Below the pieces are notes generated by a model, which was given only the letters and a program-made list of their open reading frames with translations, was not told where the DNA came from and made no database searches. The position numbers and the translations under genes are program-made. DNA of 64,000 nt, taken from an uncultured Alphaproteobacteria bacterium. GTDB lineage: Bacteria; Pseudomonadota; Alphaproteobacteria; Rhizobiales; Ancalomicrobiaceae. Within the stretch, counting starts at the first letter, position 1. Every line of letters begins with the position of its first letter. Below, in pieces: positions 1 to 9,881 of this stretch. The stretch is taken from the NCBI GenBank assembly GCA_937892955.1, contig CALBKH010000005.1, forward strand, positions 87,399 to 151,398, in the 5' to 3' direction.

Positions 1-2029
1 CTCCAACGCGGCGCTCATCAGCGTCTCGAGATTGCGCCGGCCGATCTCCGGGTTGGCGTATTTGGCGTTGATCACCTCGCCCTGTTCGGTGAGGCGGATC
101 TGACCCTTCACCGTGCCCGGCGGCTGGGCGATGATCGCCTCGTAGGCCGGCCCGCCGCCGCGGCCGACGGCGCCGCCGCGACCGTGGAAGAGGCGCAGCG
201 CGATGCCGGGCTTCGCCGCGAAGAGGCGGCCGAGCGCCGTCGAGGCGCGGTAGAGCTCCCAGTTCGAGGTGAAATAACCGCCATCCTTGTTGCTGTCGGA
301 ATAGCCGAGCATGACGTCCTGCTCGGCGCCGGAGGCGCGCACCATCGCCTCGACGCCCGGCAGGTCGTAGAAGTCGCGGACGATCGGTTCGGCGGCGCGC
401 AGGTCGTCGATGGTCTCGAACAGCGGCACCACCACGAGATCGACCACCGCCGCTTCGTTGGGCCCGACGGTGCCGCGCATCAGCCCGCATTCCTTCTGCA
501 GGACGAGCACCTCGAGCAGGTCGGAGACCGTCTCGGTGTGGCTGATGATGTAGTGGCGGATCGCCTCCGGCCCGAAGTCGGCTCTGAGCCGTCGCGCCGT
601 CTCGAAGATGGCGAGTTCGCTCGTCGTCAGCGCCGAATAGGCGGTGTTCGGCACCCGGAGCGGTCGCGGCTCGGCGAGGAGGCGCAGGAGCAGGGCTCGC
701 CGGGCAGCCTCGTCGAGCGCCAGATAGTCCGGTTCGACCTTCGCGGCGGCGAGCAGTTCGGCGACCACCAGCTCGTGCTGGTCGGAACTCTGGCGCAGGT
801 CGGTCGTCGCCAGATGGAAGCCGAAGACCTCGACGGCGCGGATCAGTCCGGCGAGACGGATCGGCAGCAACGGCGCACCGTGATTGCGCCGGAGCGAATC
901 CTCCACCACCCGGAGATCGGCGAGGAAGTCGGCGGCCTTCGCGTAGGGTGTGCTGGAATTGACGGCGCGGCGGGCGGCGGGCACCCCCACCAGCTTCTCG
1001 AAGGTGGCGGCGAGCCGCGCGTAGACGCCGATCAGTGCCCGGCGATAGGGCTCGTCGCGCCGTTGGGCGCTGGTGTCGGCGGAGGCCTCGGCGAGCGCCA
1101 CCAGTTCCGCGGTCTGCGACACCAGCACCCCCGACATCGACAGCTCCCGGCCGAGGCGATGGATCTCGTCGAGATAGTGCTCGAGCGCCACTTCCGCATG
1201 GCGGCGCAGCGCCGTCTCCAGCGTCGCGGCGGTGACGTTGGGGTTGCCGTCGCGGTCACCGCCGATCCAGTTGCCCATGCGGAAGAACGGCGCCACCGGC
1301 TGGCCGGTGAGCGCTTCGAGATCGGCGTAGAGGCGGGGGATCTGCGCCAGGAAGGTGCTGCGGTAGTAGCCGAGAACGTTCTCGATCTCGTCCTCGACCG
1401 TCAGCTTGACGAAGCGCAGGACGCGCGTCTGCCAGAGCTGGGCGACGCGTGCCTTGATCTGGGCCTCGTTGGCGGCGCGGTCGCGCCGGTTCACCAGGCG
1501 GTCGCGTTCGGCGAGAAGCGTCGCGATGGCGCGTTCCGCGTCGAGGATCGACTGGCGCTGCACCTCGGTCGGGTGGGCGGTGAGCACCGGCGACACCCAG
1601 GCGCGTTGCAGCGCCCGGGTGACCGCGGCGCCGTCGATCCCGGCCGCTTCGAACCGATCGAAGGCCTTGAGGAGGGAGCCGTCGCGGTGTTCGTCGCGGG
1701 CGTGATGGACCGCCCGACGGCGCAGGTGGTGGCAATCCTCGGCGAGATTGGCGAGGTGGGAGAAAATAGGTGAAGGCGCGGATCACCGACACCGTCTCCG
1801 AGGGTCCGAGGCGCTTCAGCAGTGCATCGAGGTTGCGGCCGGCTTCGGCGTCGGCGTCGCGCTCGAAGGCGACGGACAGGCGGCGGATCGCCTCGACCAC
1901 CTCGAAGGCGGCCTCGCCGTCCTGCTCGCGCACGATGTCGCCGAGGATCTGGCCGAGGAGGCGGATGTCGTCGAAGAGCGGACGGTCTTTCTCGGGACCG
2001 TCGGTCGGCAATTCGAAAGTGGCATTCAT
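1..2029 (-). CDS. ppc: phosphoenolpyruvate carboxylase, 3' end outside window, frame broken once
   Basis: Carboxylates phosphoenolpyruvate to oxaloacetate, refilling the TCA cycle in the cytoplasm. On the minus strand the protein starts [10 protein letters not shown] at 2029. It contains the conserved catalytic motif [10 protein letters not shown] (near 1580) and the glycine-rich [13 protein letters not shown] (near 150-190), followed by the typical [12 protein letters not shown] stretch, so the family is certain. The first ~88 codons lie in a different frame from the rest: after AFTYF the continuation SHLANLAED is only reached if one base is removed from the AAAA run at 1763-1766 (plus strand). 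Codons left of that point stay in one frame from 1741 to the window edge. This is either a sequencing error in a homopolymer or a real inactivating insertion; the otherwise perfect conservation favours an error. The gene is divergent from the aminotransferase at 2292. Confidence 0.93.
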
Positions 2030-2291
2030 CGTCGTCGGTCCTCTCGGGAAGGGCTCGTCACGGACGATCGACCGCCGGATCTCTCGGGAAGACGGGCGGT
2101 CGGTGGTGGTTGGGGGGGGGCGGCCCCCCGGGTGACTACGTAGGACCTTAGCATGGCCGCCGTCGACCTCCAGCCGCGGACCGATGCGGAGCGCCCATTT
2201 CTTCGGCGGTGCGGCAGCGGCGACGCACCCTCTGGCCGGACACCCCCGACATCGTCTAAAGCTGGCGGCCCAGCGCCAACGGAGCTCGCCC

Positions 2292-3452
2292 ATGTCGTCC
2301 TTTCTGCCGTCGTCCCGCTCGCAGGTCGCCCCCTTCATCGCCATGGAGGTGCTGTCGGCGGCGGTGGAGCGCGAGCGCGCCGGTCATCGGGTGGTCCACA
2401 TGGAGGTCGGCCAGCCCGGCGCCTCGGCGCCGAAACCGGTGCTCGATGCGGCGCGCCGGGCGCTGGAGGGCCGGCTCGGCTACACCGAAGCGCTCGGCAT
2501 CCGGCCGCTGCGCGAAGCGATCGCCGCTCACTACGCCACGACCTACGGCATCGACATTCCCTCCGACCGGGTGGCGGTCACTGCCGGGTCGTCGGGGGCC
2601 TTCACGCTCGCCTTCCTCGCGGCCTTCGATGTCGGCGCCCGCATCGCCATGCCGACGCCGGGCTATCCCGCCTATCGCAACCTCTTGGCGGCGCTCGGCC
2701 TCGAGGCGGTGGAGATCGAATGCGGCCGTGACACCCGCTGGGCGCTGACCCCGGAGATGATCCGCCGGGCGCACGCCGAAAAGCCGCTGCACGGCGTGCT
2801 GGTGGCGAGCCCGGCCAATCCGACGGGGACGATGTACACGCCGCAAGCCCTCGAGGCGCTGGTCCGGACCTGCGACGAACTCGGCCTGTGGTTCATTTCC
2901 GACGAGATCTACCACGGCCTCGTCTACGACGGCGTCCAGTCGACGGCGCTCGCCACCTCGGATCGAGCGATCGTCATCAACTCCTTCTCCAAGTACTATT
3001 GCATGACCGGTTGGCGCATCGGCTGGATGATCATGCCGGAGCAGTTGGTGAAGCCGATCGACCGGCTGGCGCAGAACCTGACGCTCTCCAACAACGAGAT
3101 CTCGCAGCGCGCCGCCATCGCCGCCTTCGCGCCCGAAGCCACGCTCGAGCTCGACCGGGTGAAGGCCGGTTACGCGGCGAACCGCGCCTACCTTCTCGAC
3201 CACCTGCCGCGTCTCGGCTTCGAGGATCTCTTCCCCGTCGACGGCGCCTTCTACGCCTATGCCTCGATCGCCCGCTTCTCCAACGACAGCCTCGACTTCG
3301 TGAAGCGCATGTTGAACGAGGCCGGCGTCGCCGCGACCCCGGGCCCGGACTTCGACGCTGCCCGCGGCAACCGCTACGTCCGCTTCTCGTTCGCCGGCAC
3401 GCCGGCCGACATGGAGGAGGCGGTAGCGCGGCTGGGCGGCTGGTTGAGGTGA
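2292..3452 (+). CDS. class I/II PLP-dependent aminotransferase
   Basis: A 386-residue fold-type I aminotransferase of the AspC/AlaT-like group, transferring amino groups between amino acids and 2-oxo acids in the cytoplasm. Visible motifs are the substrate-loop VGQPG near residue 39, SPANPTGT (conserved Asn), ISDEIYHGL (Asp that pairs with the PLP nitrogen), [16 protein letters not shown] with the Schiff-base Lys, and a C-terminal YVRFSFAG with the carboxylate-binding Arg. The ATG at 2292 gives the normal family length; an upstream in-frame ATG at 2184 would add 36 non-conserved residues. Substrate cannot be told from sequence alone. It stands alone between divergent ppc and the convergent nuclease gene. 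Confidence 0.88.
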   Translation: MSSFLPSSRSQVAPFIAMEVLSAAVERERAGHRVVHMEVGQPGASAPKPVLDAARRALEGRLGYTEALGIRPLREAIAAHYATTYGIDIPSDRVAVTAGSSGAFTLAFLAAFDVGARIAMPTPGYPAYRNLLAALGLEAVEIECGRDTRWALTPEMIRRAHAEKPLHGVLVASPANPTGTMYTPQALEALVRTCDELGLWFISDEIYHGLVYDGVQSTALATSDRAIVINSFSKYYCMTGWRIGWMIMPEQLVKPIDRLAQNLTLSNNEISQRAAIAAFAPEATLELDRVKAGYAANRAYLLDHLPRLGFEDLFPVDGAFYAYASIARFSNDSLDFVKRMLNEAGVAATPGPDFDAARGNRYVRFSFAGTPADMEEAVARLGGWLR

Positions 3453-3501
3453 GGGAAGGCGAGCCGGACGGACGAATGCCGACCCGGCTCGACCGCGAAT
3501 C

Positions 3502-4536
3502 TCAGCTCGTCACGGTCTCCTCGATCGTCACCGAGACGGGGAAATGATCGGAAAAGCCGTCGAGATCGACGTATTCGGCCGGGTCACCCTTCGGCAGACC
3601 GAAGCGGACGGGACCTTCGTTCTTCGATTTGGCGACCATCTCGGGAAAGGCTTCGATGCGTGTCGTCGCTTCGAGAACCCGCAACGACGATCGGCCGAGC
3701 AGGAATGCCCGCGACACCAGCAGTTGATCGAACGAGTTTCCGTCTCCCTTGAAGTAGAGCGACCCGTAGAGCGTGCGAGCCTTACCCGAAAGGTCGATCA
3801 CCGCCTGCCGCAGGATATTCCAGGTGAGGTTGTAGAAGCGGGCCGAAGTGGCGTTCTCCACGTCGTCGCGTTCCCGCGTCGCTCGAGCATGGATGGTCAG
3901 CGACGGATCGTGCGGATCGTCGTTGAAGTCGCCCATGGCGATCACCGGGATGTCTTCGCCGCGTTCTTCGCGGATGCGCTCGTGCCAGTAGCCGAGGGTT
4001 TCACCGGCGGTCATGCGGAATCCGGCGCTTTCGTTCGCGGCACCGCCGGAGCGCGACGGCCAGTGGTTGCACAGGGCGACGAAGTCGTTGCCGGCCTTCG
4101 TCGTGAAGGTCGCCTGCGTGATGTCGCGCGTTCCCGTGCGCCGCATCACCCAGTGGGAGAAGACCTTGTCGGGGTCGACGTCGAGACGATCGCGATCGAA
4201 GAGGAAGGCCGTGTCGATGCCGCGATGGTCCTTGGTCGAATCGAAATGGACGACGTCGTAGCGCCGTTCCGGAAGCGCCGCGTTCAGGGCGGCGGAAAGG
4301 GCATCCAGGCAATAGCGGTTCTCGACCTCGCAGACGCCGAGAAGGTCGGGTCCGGCGCCGCCGTTCATCCGCGTGATGATGTGGCGCAACTGCCCGATCT
4401 TCCGGGCGAAGAGATCGGGACTCCAGCCCTTCAGATCGCCGGCGACCTCCTTGGCGATCCACGGTTCTCGCTCCGGGTAGTTCTCCGGCGCGAAGAGGTT
4501 CTCGAGATTCCAGAAAGCGATGAAGTAAGTCGACAT
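3502..4536 (-). CDS. endonuclease/exonuclease/phosphatase family protein
   Basis: A 344-residue member of the EEP (DNase I-like) metal-dependent phosphoesterase superfamily. The family motifs appear in order: WNLENLF (metal-binding Asn) at the N terminus, LLGVCEVEN (metal-binding Glu), [18 protein letters not shown] (catalytic Asp/Asn), SFDQLLVS and FSDHFPVSV (catalytic His) near the C terminus. No signal peptide is apparent, so it is probably cytoplasmic. Members hydrolyse nucleic acids or phosphate esters; the actual substrate is not deducible. The gene is convergent with the aminotransferase (49 bp between stops) and lies downstream of the rne terminator. Confidence 0.85.
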   Translation of the reverse strand: MSTYFIAFWNLENLFAPENYPEREPWIAKEVAGDLKGWSPDLFARKIGQLRHIITRMNGGAGPDLLGVCEVENRYCLDALSAALNAALPERRYDVVHFDSTKDHRGIDTAFLFDRDRLDVDPDKVFSHWVMRRTGTRDITQATFTTKAGNDFVALCNHWPSRSGGAANESAGFRMTAGETLGYWHERIREERGEDIPVIAMGDFNDDPHDPSLTIHARATRERDDVENATSARFYNLTWNILRQAVIDLSGKARTLYGSLYFKGDGNSFDQLLVSRAFLLGRSSLRVLEATTRIEAFPEMVAKSKNEGPVRFGLPKGDPAEYVDLDGFSDHFPVSVTIEETVTS

Positions 4537-4656
4537 GAGACGGTCCTCCCCGTATCCCTTTCAGGCTGCCATCTCCGAATGTCGCAATCAACGACTGTGT
4601 CGACGACGGGGCGTTCATGCTCGGCAGGCATCCGCCGGACAGGTCTTTCGGCCATC

Positions 4657-4692
4657 TGAAAACGACGAAGGCCGGGATCGCTCCCGGCCTTC
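4657..4692 (-). terminator. Rho-independent terminator of rne
   Basis: Just after the rne stop on the minus strand there is a perfect 11-bp stem (4667-4677 with 4682-4692, arm GAAGGCCGGGA) and a 4-nt loop, followed on the minus strand by GTCGTTTTC. The U tract is short but the stem is strong. Confidence 0.8.
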
Positions 4693-4719
4693 GCCTCGTT
4701 CACATCTCGTGTGAAGACC

Positions 4720-7323
4720 TCACAGGAAGCCCTTCTTGGACCACCAGCCCTTCTTCTTCGGCTGATCGGGCGGAAGCTCGGTCGAGATCGGGGCCGGCTT
4801 GGCCGCCGGCTCTTCGACGTCGGGGGCCTCTTCAGGGGCCGGAGCCTCCTCGGCGACCGCAGCCGGAGCTTCCTCGGCGGCCGGGGGCGTTTCGGCGGCG
4901 GGAGCTTCCTCGACGGCCGGAGCGGGTGCTTCGGCGGCCGGTTCGGCAGCGGCTTCCGCGGCGGCGGCCTCGGCAGCGGCGGCCTCTTCGGCAGCCTTGG
5001 CCTTGGCGGTCTTGCGCGGCGCCCGGGTGCGCTTCGGCTTCGCCGCCTTGGCGGCCTCTTCCTCGGCCTTCACCTCGGCCTCGAGCGTCTCGCGGTCGAC
5101 CACGACGACGTCGGGGATCTCCTCGGCGACGGTCTCGGCCGCACCGATCTCGGCAGCAGCCTCCTCGGCCTCGCCTTCGACCTCGTCGGCCTCGCCCTCG
5201 ACGCCGCCGGCCTCGGAGCCGGCCTCGCCGGTTTCGCCACGATTGCGACGACCGCCGCGACGGCCGCGCCGGCGCTTCTTGCGGGGCTGGTCACCGTTGG
5301 CGGGAGCGCCGGCTTCGGTCGCTTCGACCTCGCCTTCGGCCTCGTCGCCCTCGGCGCCGTCCTCGAACTCGCCCTCGGCGGCTTCCGCAGCGTCGGACGG
5401 GCCACCTTCCGACGCCCCTTCGCCACGGCCACGACCGCGGCGGCGACGACGACGGCGGCGGCGATTGTTGTCGCCTTCGCCACCACGGTCGGCCTCGGCG
5501 CGCTCGCGACGCGGCGCCTCGGCTTCCTCTTCGATCTCCTCTTCGAAGACCTCTTCCTCGGGCTCTTCGATCGCCACCGGCGTCACCGGCGCTTCCGGCC
5601 GCTCGCGCGGCACCACCGGATCGCCCTTCTCGACGATGTAGAGGTGACCGGCCTGACTGGCGTGATCGTCGGCGAGCACGGTGATGTCGAGGCCGAAGCG
5701 GCGCTCGAGATCGGCGAGATGGCCGCGCTTGTTGTTGAGGATGTAGAGAGCGACCGCGGTGCGGGTGCGCACGATCAGGTCGTGGGTGACGCCCTTGAGC
5801 ATCGCCTCCTCGAGGCCGCGCAGGACGTGCAGCGCCACCGACTCGGTCGAGCGCACCATGCCGGTGCCGCCGCAGTGCGGGCACACCACCATCGAGCTCT
5901 CGAGCACGCCGGTGCGGATGCGCTGGCGGCTCATCTCCATCAGACCGAAATGCGAGATCCGCCCGACCTGGATGCGCGCCCGGTCGTTCTTCAGGCAGTC
6001 CTTGAGCTTGCGCTCGACCGCCCGGTTGTTGCGGTTCTCCTCCATGTCGATGAAGTCGATGACGATCAGGCCGGCGAGGTCGCGCAGGCGGAGCTGGCGG
6101 GAAACCTCTTCCGCCGCTTCGAGGTTGGTGGCGAGTGCCGTGTCCTCGATGTTGTGCTCACGCGTCGACTTGCCGGAGTTGACGTCGATGGAGACGAGCG
6201 CCTCGGTCTGGTTGATGACGATGTAGCCGCCCGAGCGCAGGGTGACCTGCGGCGAGAACATCGCGTCGAGCTGGCTCTCCACCGCGAAGCGAGTGAAGAC
6301 CGGCGTCGGCTCGCGGTAGTTCTGGACGTTCTTGGCATGGCTCGGCATGAGCATGCGCATGAAGTCCTTGGCCTCGCGATAGCCCTCTTCGCCGGCGACC
6401 AGGACTTCGTCGATGTCCTTGTTGTAGAGGTCGCGGATCGAGCGCTTGATCAGCGAGCCCTCCTCGTAGACCAGCTTCGGCGCGGAGGACTTCAGCGTCA
6501 GCTCGCGCACGTTCTCCCACAGGCGCAGGAGATATTCGAAGTCGCGCTTGATCTCGGCCTTGGTGCGGGCGGCGCCGGCGGTGCGGACGATGACGCCCAT
6601 ACCTTCGGGGACCTCGAGCTCCTGGGCGATGGTCTTCAGGCGCTTGCGGTCGGTCGGCTGGGTGATCTTGCGGGAGATGCCGCCGCCGCGCGCGGTGTTG
6701 GGCATCAGCACCGAGTAGCGGCCGGCGAGCGACAGGTAGGTCGTCAGAGCGGCGCCCTTGTTGCCGCGCTCCTCCTTGACCACCTGCACGAGCAGCACCT
6801 GACGGCGCTTGATCACTTCCTGGATCTTGTACTGGCGGCGCAGCTTGGGCTGGGCGCGGCGCTCGGGAAGCTCCTCGAGCGCGTCTTCGGAGCCGACGCT
6901 CTCGACGGTCTCTTCGCCGTTGTCGCCGTTCTCGGCGGCGTCTTCGCCTTCGGCGACCTCGTCGCCTCCGGCCTCGGCCGCCTTGGCCTTGGGCTTGCGA
7001 CGCGACCGGCTCTCCTCGCGGTCGGCCTCCGAGTGCATCCGCGCCTCTTCCTCGAGCAGGGCGAGGCGGTCGGCGGTCGGGATCTGATAGTAGTCGGGGT
7101 GGATCTCGGAGAAGGCGAGGAAGCCGTGGCGGTTGCCGCCGTAGTCGACGAACGCCGCCTGCAGCGACGGTTCGACCCGGGTCACCTTGGCGAGATAGAT
7201 GTTACCCCTGAGCTGCTTCTTGGCGGCGGACTCGAAGTCGAATTCCTCGACGCGGCTGCCGCGCACCACCACCACCCGGGTTTCCTCCGGGTGGGTGGCG
7301 TCGATGAGCATCTTGTTGGCCAT
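4720..7323 (-). CDS. rne: ribonuclease E/G family endoribonuclease (RNase E)
   Basis: An 867-residue RNase E that processes and degrades mRNA, rRNA and tRNA precursors and scaffolds the degradosome. It starts MANKMLIDATHPEETR, the standard alphaproteobacterial N terminus; an upstream in-frame ATG would add 45 junk residues. Visible parts are the S1 RNA-binding domain (LRGNIYLAKVTRVEPSLQ, about residues 37-55) with the acidic/basic insert typical of alphaproteobacteria (about 100-165), the catalytic DNase I-like domain with IVIDFIDM carrying the metal-binding Asp, and the Zn-link CPHCGGTG that joins subunits. The C-terminal ~300 residues are a low-complexity tail rich in Glu, Ala, Pro and Arg with Arg-rich patches, ending KKKGWWSKKGFL, as expected for a degradosome scaffold. 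It has its own terminator and an unusually long ORF-free upstream region. Confidence 0.95.
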   Translation of the reverse strand: MANKMLIDATHPEETRVVVVRGSRVEEFDFESAAKKQLRGNIYLAKVTRVEPSLQAAFVDYGGNRHGFLAFSEIHPDYYQIPTADRLALLEEEARMHSEADREESRSRRKPKAKAAEAGGDEVAEGEDAAENGDNGEETVESVGSEDALEELPERRAQPKLRRQYKIQEVIKRRQVLLVQVVKEERGNKGAALTTYLSLAGRYSVLMPNTARGGGISRKITQPTDRKRLKTIAQELEVPEGMGVIVRTAGAARTKAEIKRDFEYLLRLWENVRELTLKSSAPKLVYEEGSLIKRSIRDLYNKDIDEVLVAGEEGYREAKDFMRMLMPSHAKNVQNYREPTPVFTRFAVESQLDAMFSPQVTLRSGGYIVINQTEALVSIDVNSGKSTREHNIEDTALATNLEAAEEVSRQLRLRDLAGLIVIDFIDMEENRNNRAVERKLKDCLKNDRARIQVGRISHFGLMEMSRQRIRTGVLESSMVVCPHCGGTGMVRSTESVALHVLRGLEEAMLKGVTHDLIVRTRTAVALYILNNKRGHLADLERRFGLDITVLADDHASQAGHLYIVEKGDPVVPRERPEAPVTPVAIEEPEEEVFEEEIEEEAEAPRRERAEADRGGEGDNNRRRRRRRRRGRGRGEGASEGGPSDAAEAAEGEFEDGAEGDEAEGEVEATEAGAPANGDQPRKKRRRGRRGGRRNRGETGEAGSEAGGVEGEADEVEGEAEEAAAEIGAAETVAEEIPDVVVVDRETLEAEVKAEEEAAKAAKPKRTRAPRKTAKAKAAEEAAAAEAAAAEAAAEPAAEAPAPAVEEAPAAETPPAAEEAPAAVAEEAPAPEEAPDVEEPAAKPAPISTELPPDQPKKKGWWSKKGFL

Positions 7324-8131
7324 GAGGCATGAACTCCACGACCCGCGACCGCGTCCGCGTCCCGAGGAGGACGGCGGAGGGCGGGCGAGTCGGATCTGAC
7401 GGAAGATGGAAAGTTGAAGGGACGGTCGAGACGGCCGCCGACGAAGTGGAGACGGCACGCGGCGAAACCGAGCGGTGGATCACCGCGATCGCTTCGGCCC
7501 TGGTCGTCTTCGTATTCGGCATGGCCGTGGTATCGACCCGTCGGTTCCAGGGACCGGACGAGGCGAAACACCTCACCGGTCGAGTTGCGGTCCGTAGGCC
7601 CGACCGCACGTGACAACGGCGATCGGCGACGGCACCCTCGGGGCACGCCCCGCTTGTGAGAGTTCCGCTCGCGCCGACGAACCTCGCGCCGGCACCGACC
7701 GGTACCCAGGAGCCTCTTCCTCGCCGGTTCGCGGAGGCATGAACGATCCCGGATCCGTCACATCCGAAGGCGGAGGCCTTCGGCTGTGGTCCCCACACGG
7801 GAGGAATTCACCGTGGCTCGGAGGAACGCGGGCTCGAGGTACGAACCGGACGACGTCGCGGGCGCGGGACTGGACCACCGGATCGTTCGCCGCTTCCGCG
7901 ATCTCCGTCGGGCGATACGCGGGCCGACGACGGATTCGGGAGGAGAACGAATTCCTTGGCGACATACTTACGGTTCGCGGTCCGGCAATGCAAGCCGCCC
8001 GCCGGCCGGTCAGGGCGATCGTATGACGGATCGGCAGGGTCGGATGACGTCGCAGCGTCAACGAGGAGTTAACTCCGTCTTCGCCATGGTCTATCACCGA
8101 TGCCGGGGGGGACGAGAGCGACGGACGGACG
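7324..8131. other. 808-bp intergenic region between divergent rne and amidase genes
   Basis: No protein-like reading frame is supported here. Open frames on both strands are Arg/Pro/Ser-rich shadows without family motifs. The region must hold the promoters of both rne and the amidase gene. RNase E genes often carry long leaders through which the enzyme controls its own mRNA, so a long untranslated leader is a reasonable expectation, but I see no specific conserved structure that I can name. Confidence 0.5.
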
Positions 8132-9568
8132 ATGAACGGCGAGACGGCGCGGCCGAGCGCGAAGACACCGACCCGTGACGGCCGACCCGGCCGGTCGCTC
8201 ACTCTGGCCGCCGCGGCGTTCTGCCTCCTGATCGCGGCGGTGGCGCCGGCCGCGACGGCGCCGGCCGAATCTCTCGATCGGATCGGCGATCTCCTGAGCT
8301 CGGGTCTGCGCGGTGCGGCACCCGCATCCGAACCGGCCACCGTGCGCCCCGCGGCGCAGGGGGCACCGGACGCCGCCGCGGCGGACGATCGCGTGCTTAG
8401 TCTCTCCGGTTGGTCGATCGGCGGCGACGACAGCCGCACGGTGGTCACCGTCGATCTTTCGCATCCGGCGCCGGCGCGCGTCTTCACGCTGCTCACGCCG
8501 ACCCGCGTGGTCGTCGATCTACCGGCCGCCCGATTCGACGACGCCTCCGGCGGCGCCCGCGTCGGCCGCGGCCTCGTCGCGGCGTGGCGCTTCGGGGCGC
8601 TCACCGCCCATCGCTCGCGTCTCGTCCTCGACACCCGCGCCACCGTCCGCGTCACGCGGGCCGAATTCGATTCCGCCGCTCCGGCCGGCAAGACGCGGCT
8701 GGTCGTCGAGATGGTCGGCGCGAGCCGTGACGAGATGCGCCGGGCCGGTGCGATCGACGTCGGCGCGGCACCCGCCGCGGCGCAGGCCGCTTCGCCGCAG
8801 CGTTCGGAAGGAGGCTCCGCGCCGGTCGCCGCCCGCCCGGTCGTGGTGATCGATGCCGGCCACGGCGGCGGCGATGCCGGCACCGTCTCGCCGGCGACCG
8901 GCATGCCGGAGAAGACCGTGGTACTGGAGATGTCGAAGACGCTGGTGCGTCGGCTGCGCGAGACGGGCCGCTACGAGGTGGTGGCGACGCGCGAGGACGA
9001 CGTCTTCCTCGGTCTCGGCGAACGGGTGCGGATCGCCCGGGCGCGCCACGCGGATCTCTTCCTGTCGATCCACGCCGACGCCGAATACGATCATTCGGTC
9101 CGCGGAGCGACGATCTACACCGTCGCCGAGACCGCCTCCGACGAGAAGGCGGCGGCGCTCGCGGCCAAGGAGAACCAGTCCGATTCCATCGCCGGCCACG
9201 TCGTCGAGGAGGCGGAGCCCGAGGTCGCCGACATCCTCGCCGATCTGACGCTGCGCGAGACCCGCCACCTCAGCCATCGCTTCGCCCGCGATCTCCTCGA
9301 CGAATATCGCCGTCACGGCCGGCTGGTGAAGTCGCAGCCGCACCGCCAGGCCGGCCTCAAGGTGCTGCGCGCCCACGATATTCCGTCGGCGCTGGTCGAA
9401 CTCGGCTTTCTCTCCAACAAGGAGGACGAGGCGCTCCTGACCTCGCCGGAATGGCGCGAGAAGACCGCCGCTTCGCTCATTTCCGCCATCGACCGCTACT
9501 TCGTCGGGCGCAACGCGCTCGCCGGGCCGGCGAAGGATGGGGGCGGGCGCGCCCCAGCTTCGCCATAA
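8132..9568 (+). CDS. amiC: N-acetylmuramoyl-L-alanine amidase (AmiC type)
   Basis: A 478-residue periplasmic amidase that cuts the bond between N-acetylmuramic acid and L-alanine during cell separation. A charged N terminus followed by the hydrophobic stretch SLTLAAAAFCLLIAAVAP is a signal peptide. Residues ~90-185 fit the AMIN targeting domain (VFTLLTPTRVVVDLP). The catalytic Amidase_3 domain begins VVVIDAGHGGGDAGT (first zinc His), continues with EKTVVLEMS (zinc Glu) and LFLSIHADA (second zinc His), and ends with VELGFLSNKEDE (catalytic Glu). Between them, EEAEPEVADILADLTLRET matches the regulatory helix that EnvC/NlpD-type activators displace in other AmiC proteins. It is followed by the PBP1A gene, a classic alphaproteobacterial order. 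Confidence 0.92.
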   Translation: MNGETARPSAKTPTRDGRPGRSLTLAAAAFCLLIAAVAPAATAPAESLDRIGDLLSSGLRGAAPASEPATVRPAAQGAPDAAAADDRVLSLSGWSIGGDDSRTVVTVDLSHPAPARVFTLLTPTRVVVDLPAARFDDASGGARVGRGLVAAWRFGALTAHRSRLVLDTRATVRVTRAEFDSAAPAGKTRLVVEMVGASRDEMRRAGAIDVGAAPAAAQAASPQRSEGGSAPVAARPVVVIDAGHGGGDAGTVSPATGMPEKTVVLEMSKTLVRRLRETGRYEVVATREDDVFLGLGERVRIARARHADLFLSIHADAEYDHSVRGATIYTVAETASDEKAAALAAKENQSDSIAGHVVEEAEPEVADILADLTLRETRHLSHRFARDLLDEYRRHGRLVKSQPHRQAGLKVLRAHDIPSALVELGFLSNKEDEALLTSPEWREKTAASLISAIDRYFVGRNALAGPAKDGGGRAPASP

Positions 9569-9881
9569 ACTTGAAAAACAAAGGCGAGACGCCTAAACCT
9601 CGCCGGTGCTTCGCCGTTTCCCTCGGGTGACGGGCGAGGCGCTCCTTCGCTGGCGGGCGGAGGGCGGCGGGAGATCCGGAGGATCCGCCCGCGAGAGGCG
9701 GCACGACGATCGCGGTGGAACGACGGAGCTCCGGCGGGTGGAACCCGACCGGGGCGGCAGCGTGCGCCATCGAGACGGCGTCGTCGGACAATTTCGCGCG
9801 GGACTGCTCCGGGCGACATCGAAGAGTGCCCGCGGGCTCCGTCTGCGACGGACCGGCGACAGCCAGGGAAGATCGGGCGGC
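9569..9881 (+). other. 313-bp gap before the PBP1A gene
   Basis: The PBP1A reading frame is open upstream to 9606, but that stretch has no conserved sequence and is taken as leader. I see no other gene and no clear terminator after the amidase. Confidence 0.45.

Noticed and set aside
184..1773. Long plus-strand open frame (529 codons) over ppc
   Set aside because: It is the antisense shadow of the PEP carboxylase gene: no family motifs and His/Arg/Gly-rich composition as produced by GC-rich third positions.
4711..7332. 873-codon plus-strand frame over rne
   Set aside because: Mirror of the acidic/Ala-rich RNase E tail and catalytic domain; the sequence is Gly/Leu/Ala-rich low complexity with no motif.
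7610..8026. Small gene in the rne-amiC gap
   Set aside because: The 138-codon frame is Arg/Gly/Ser-rich without hydrophobic core or known motif, and no ribosome site is evident.
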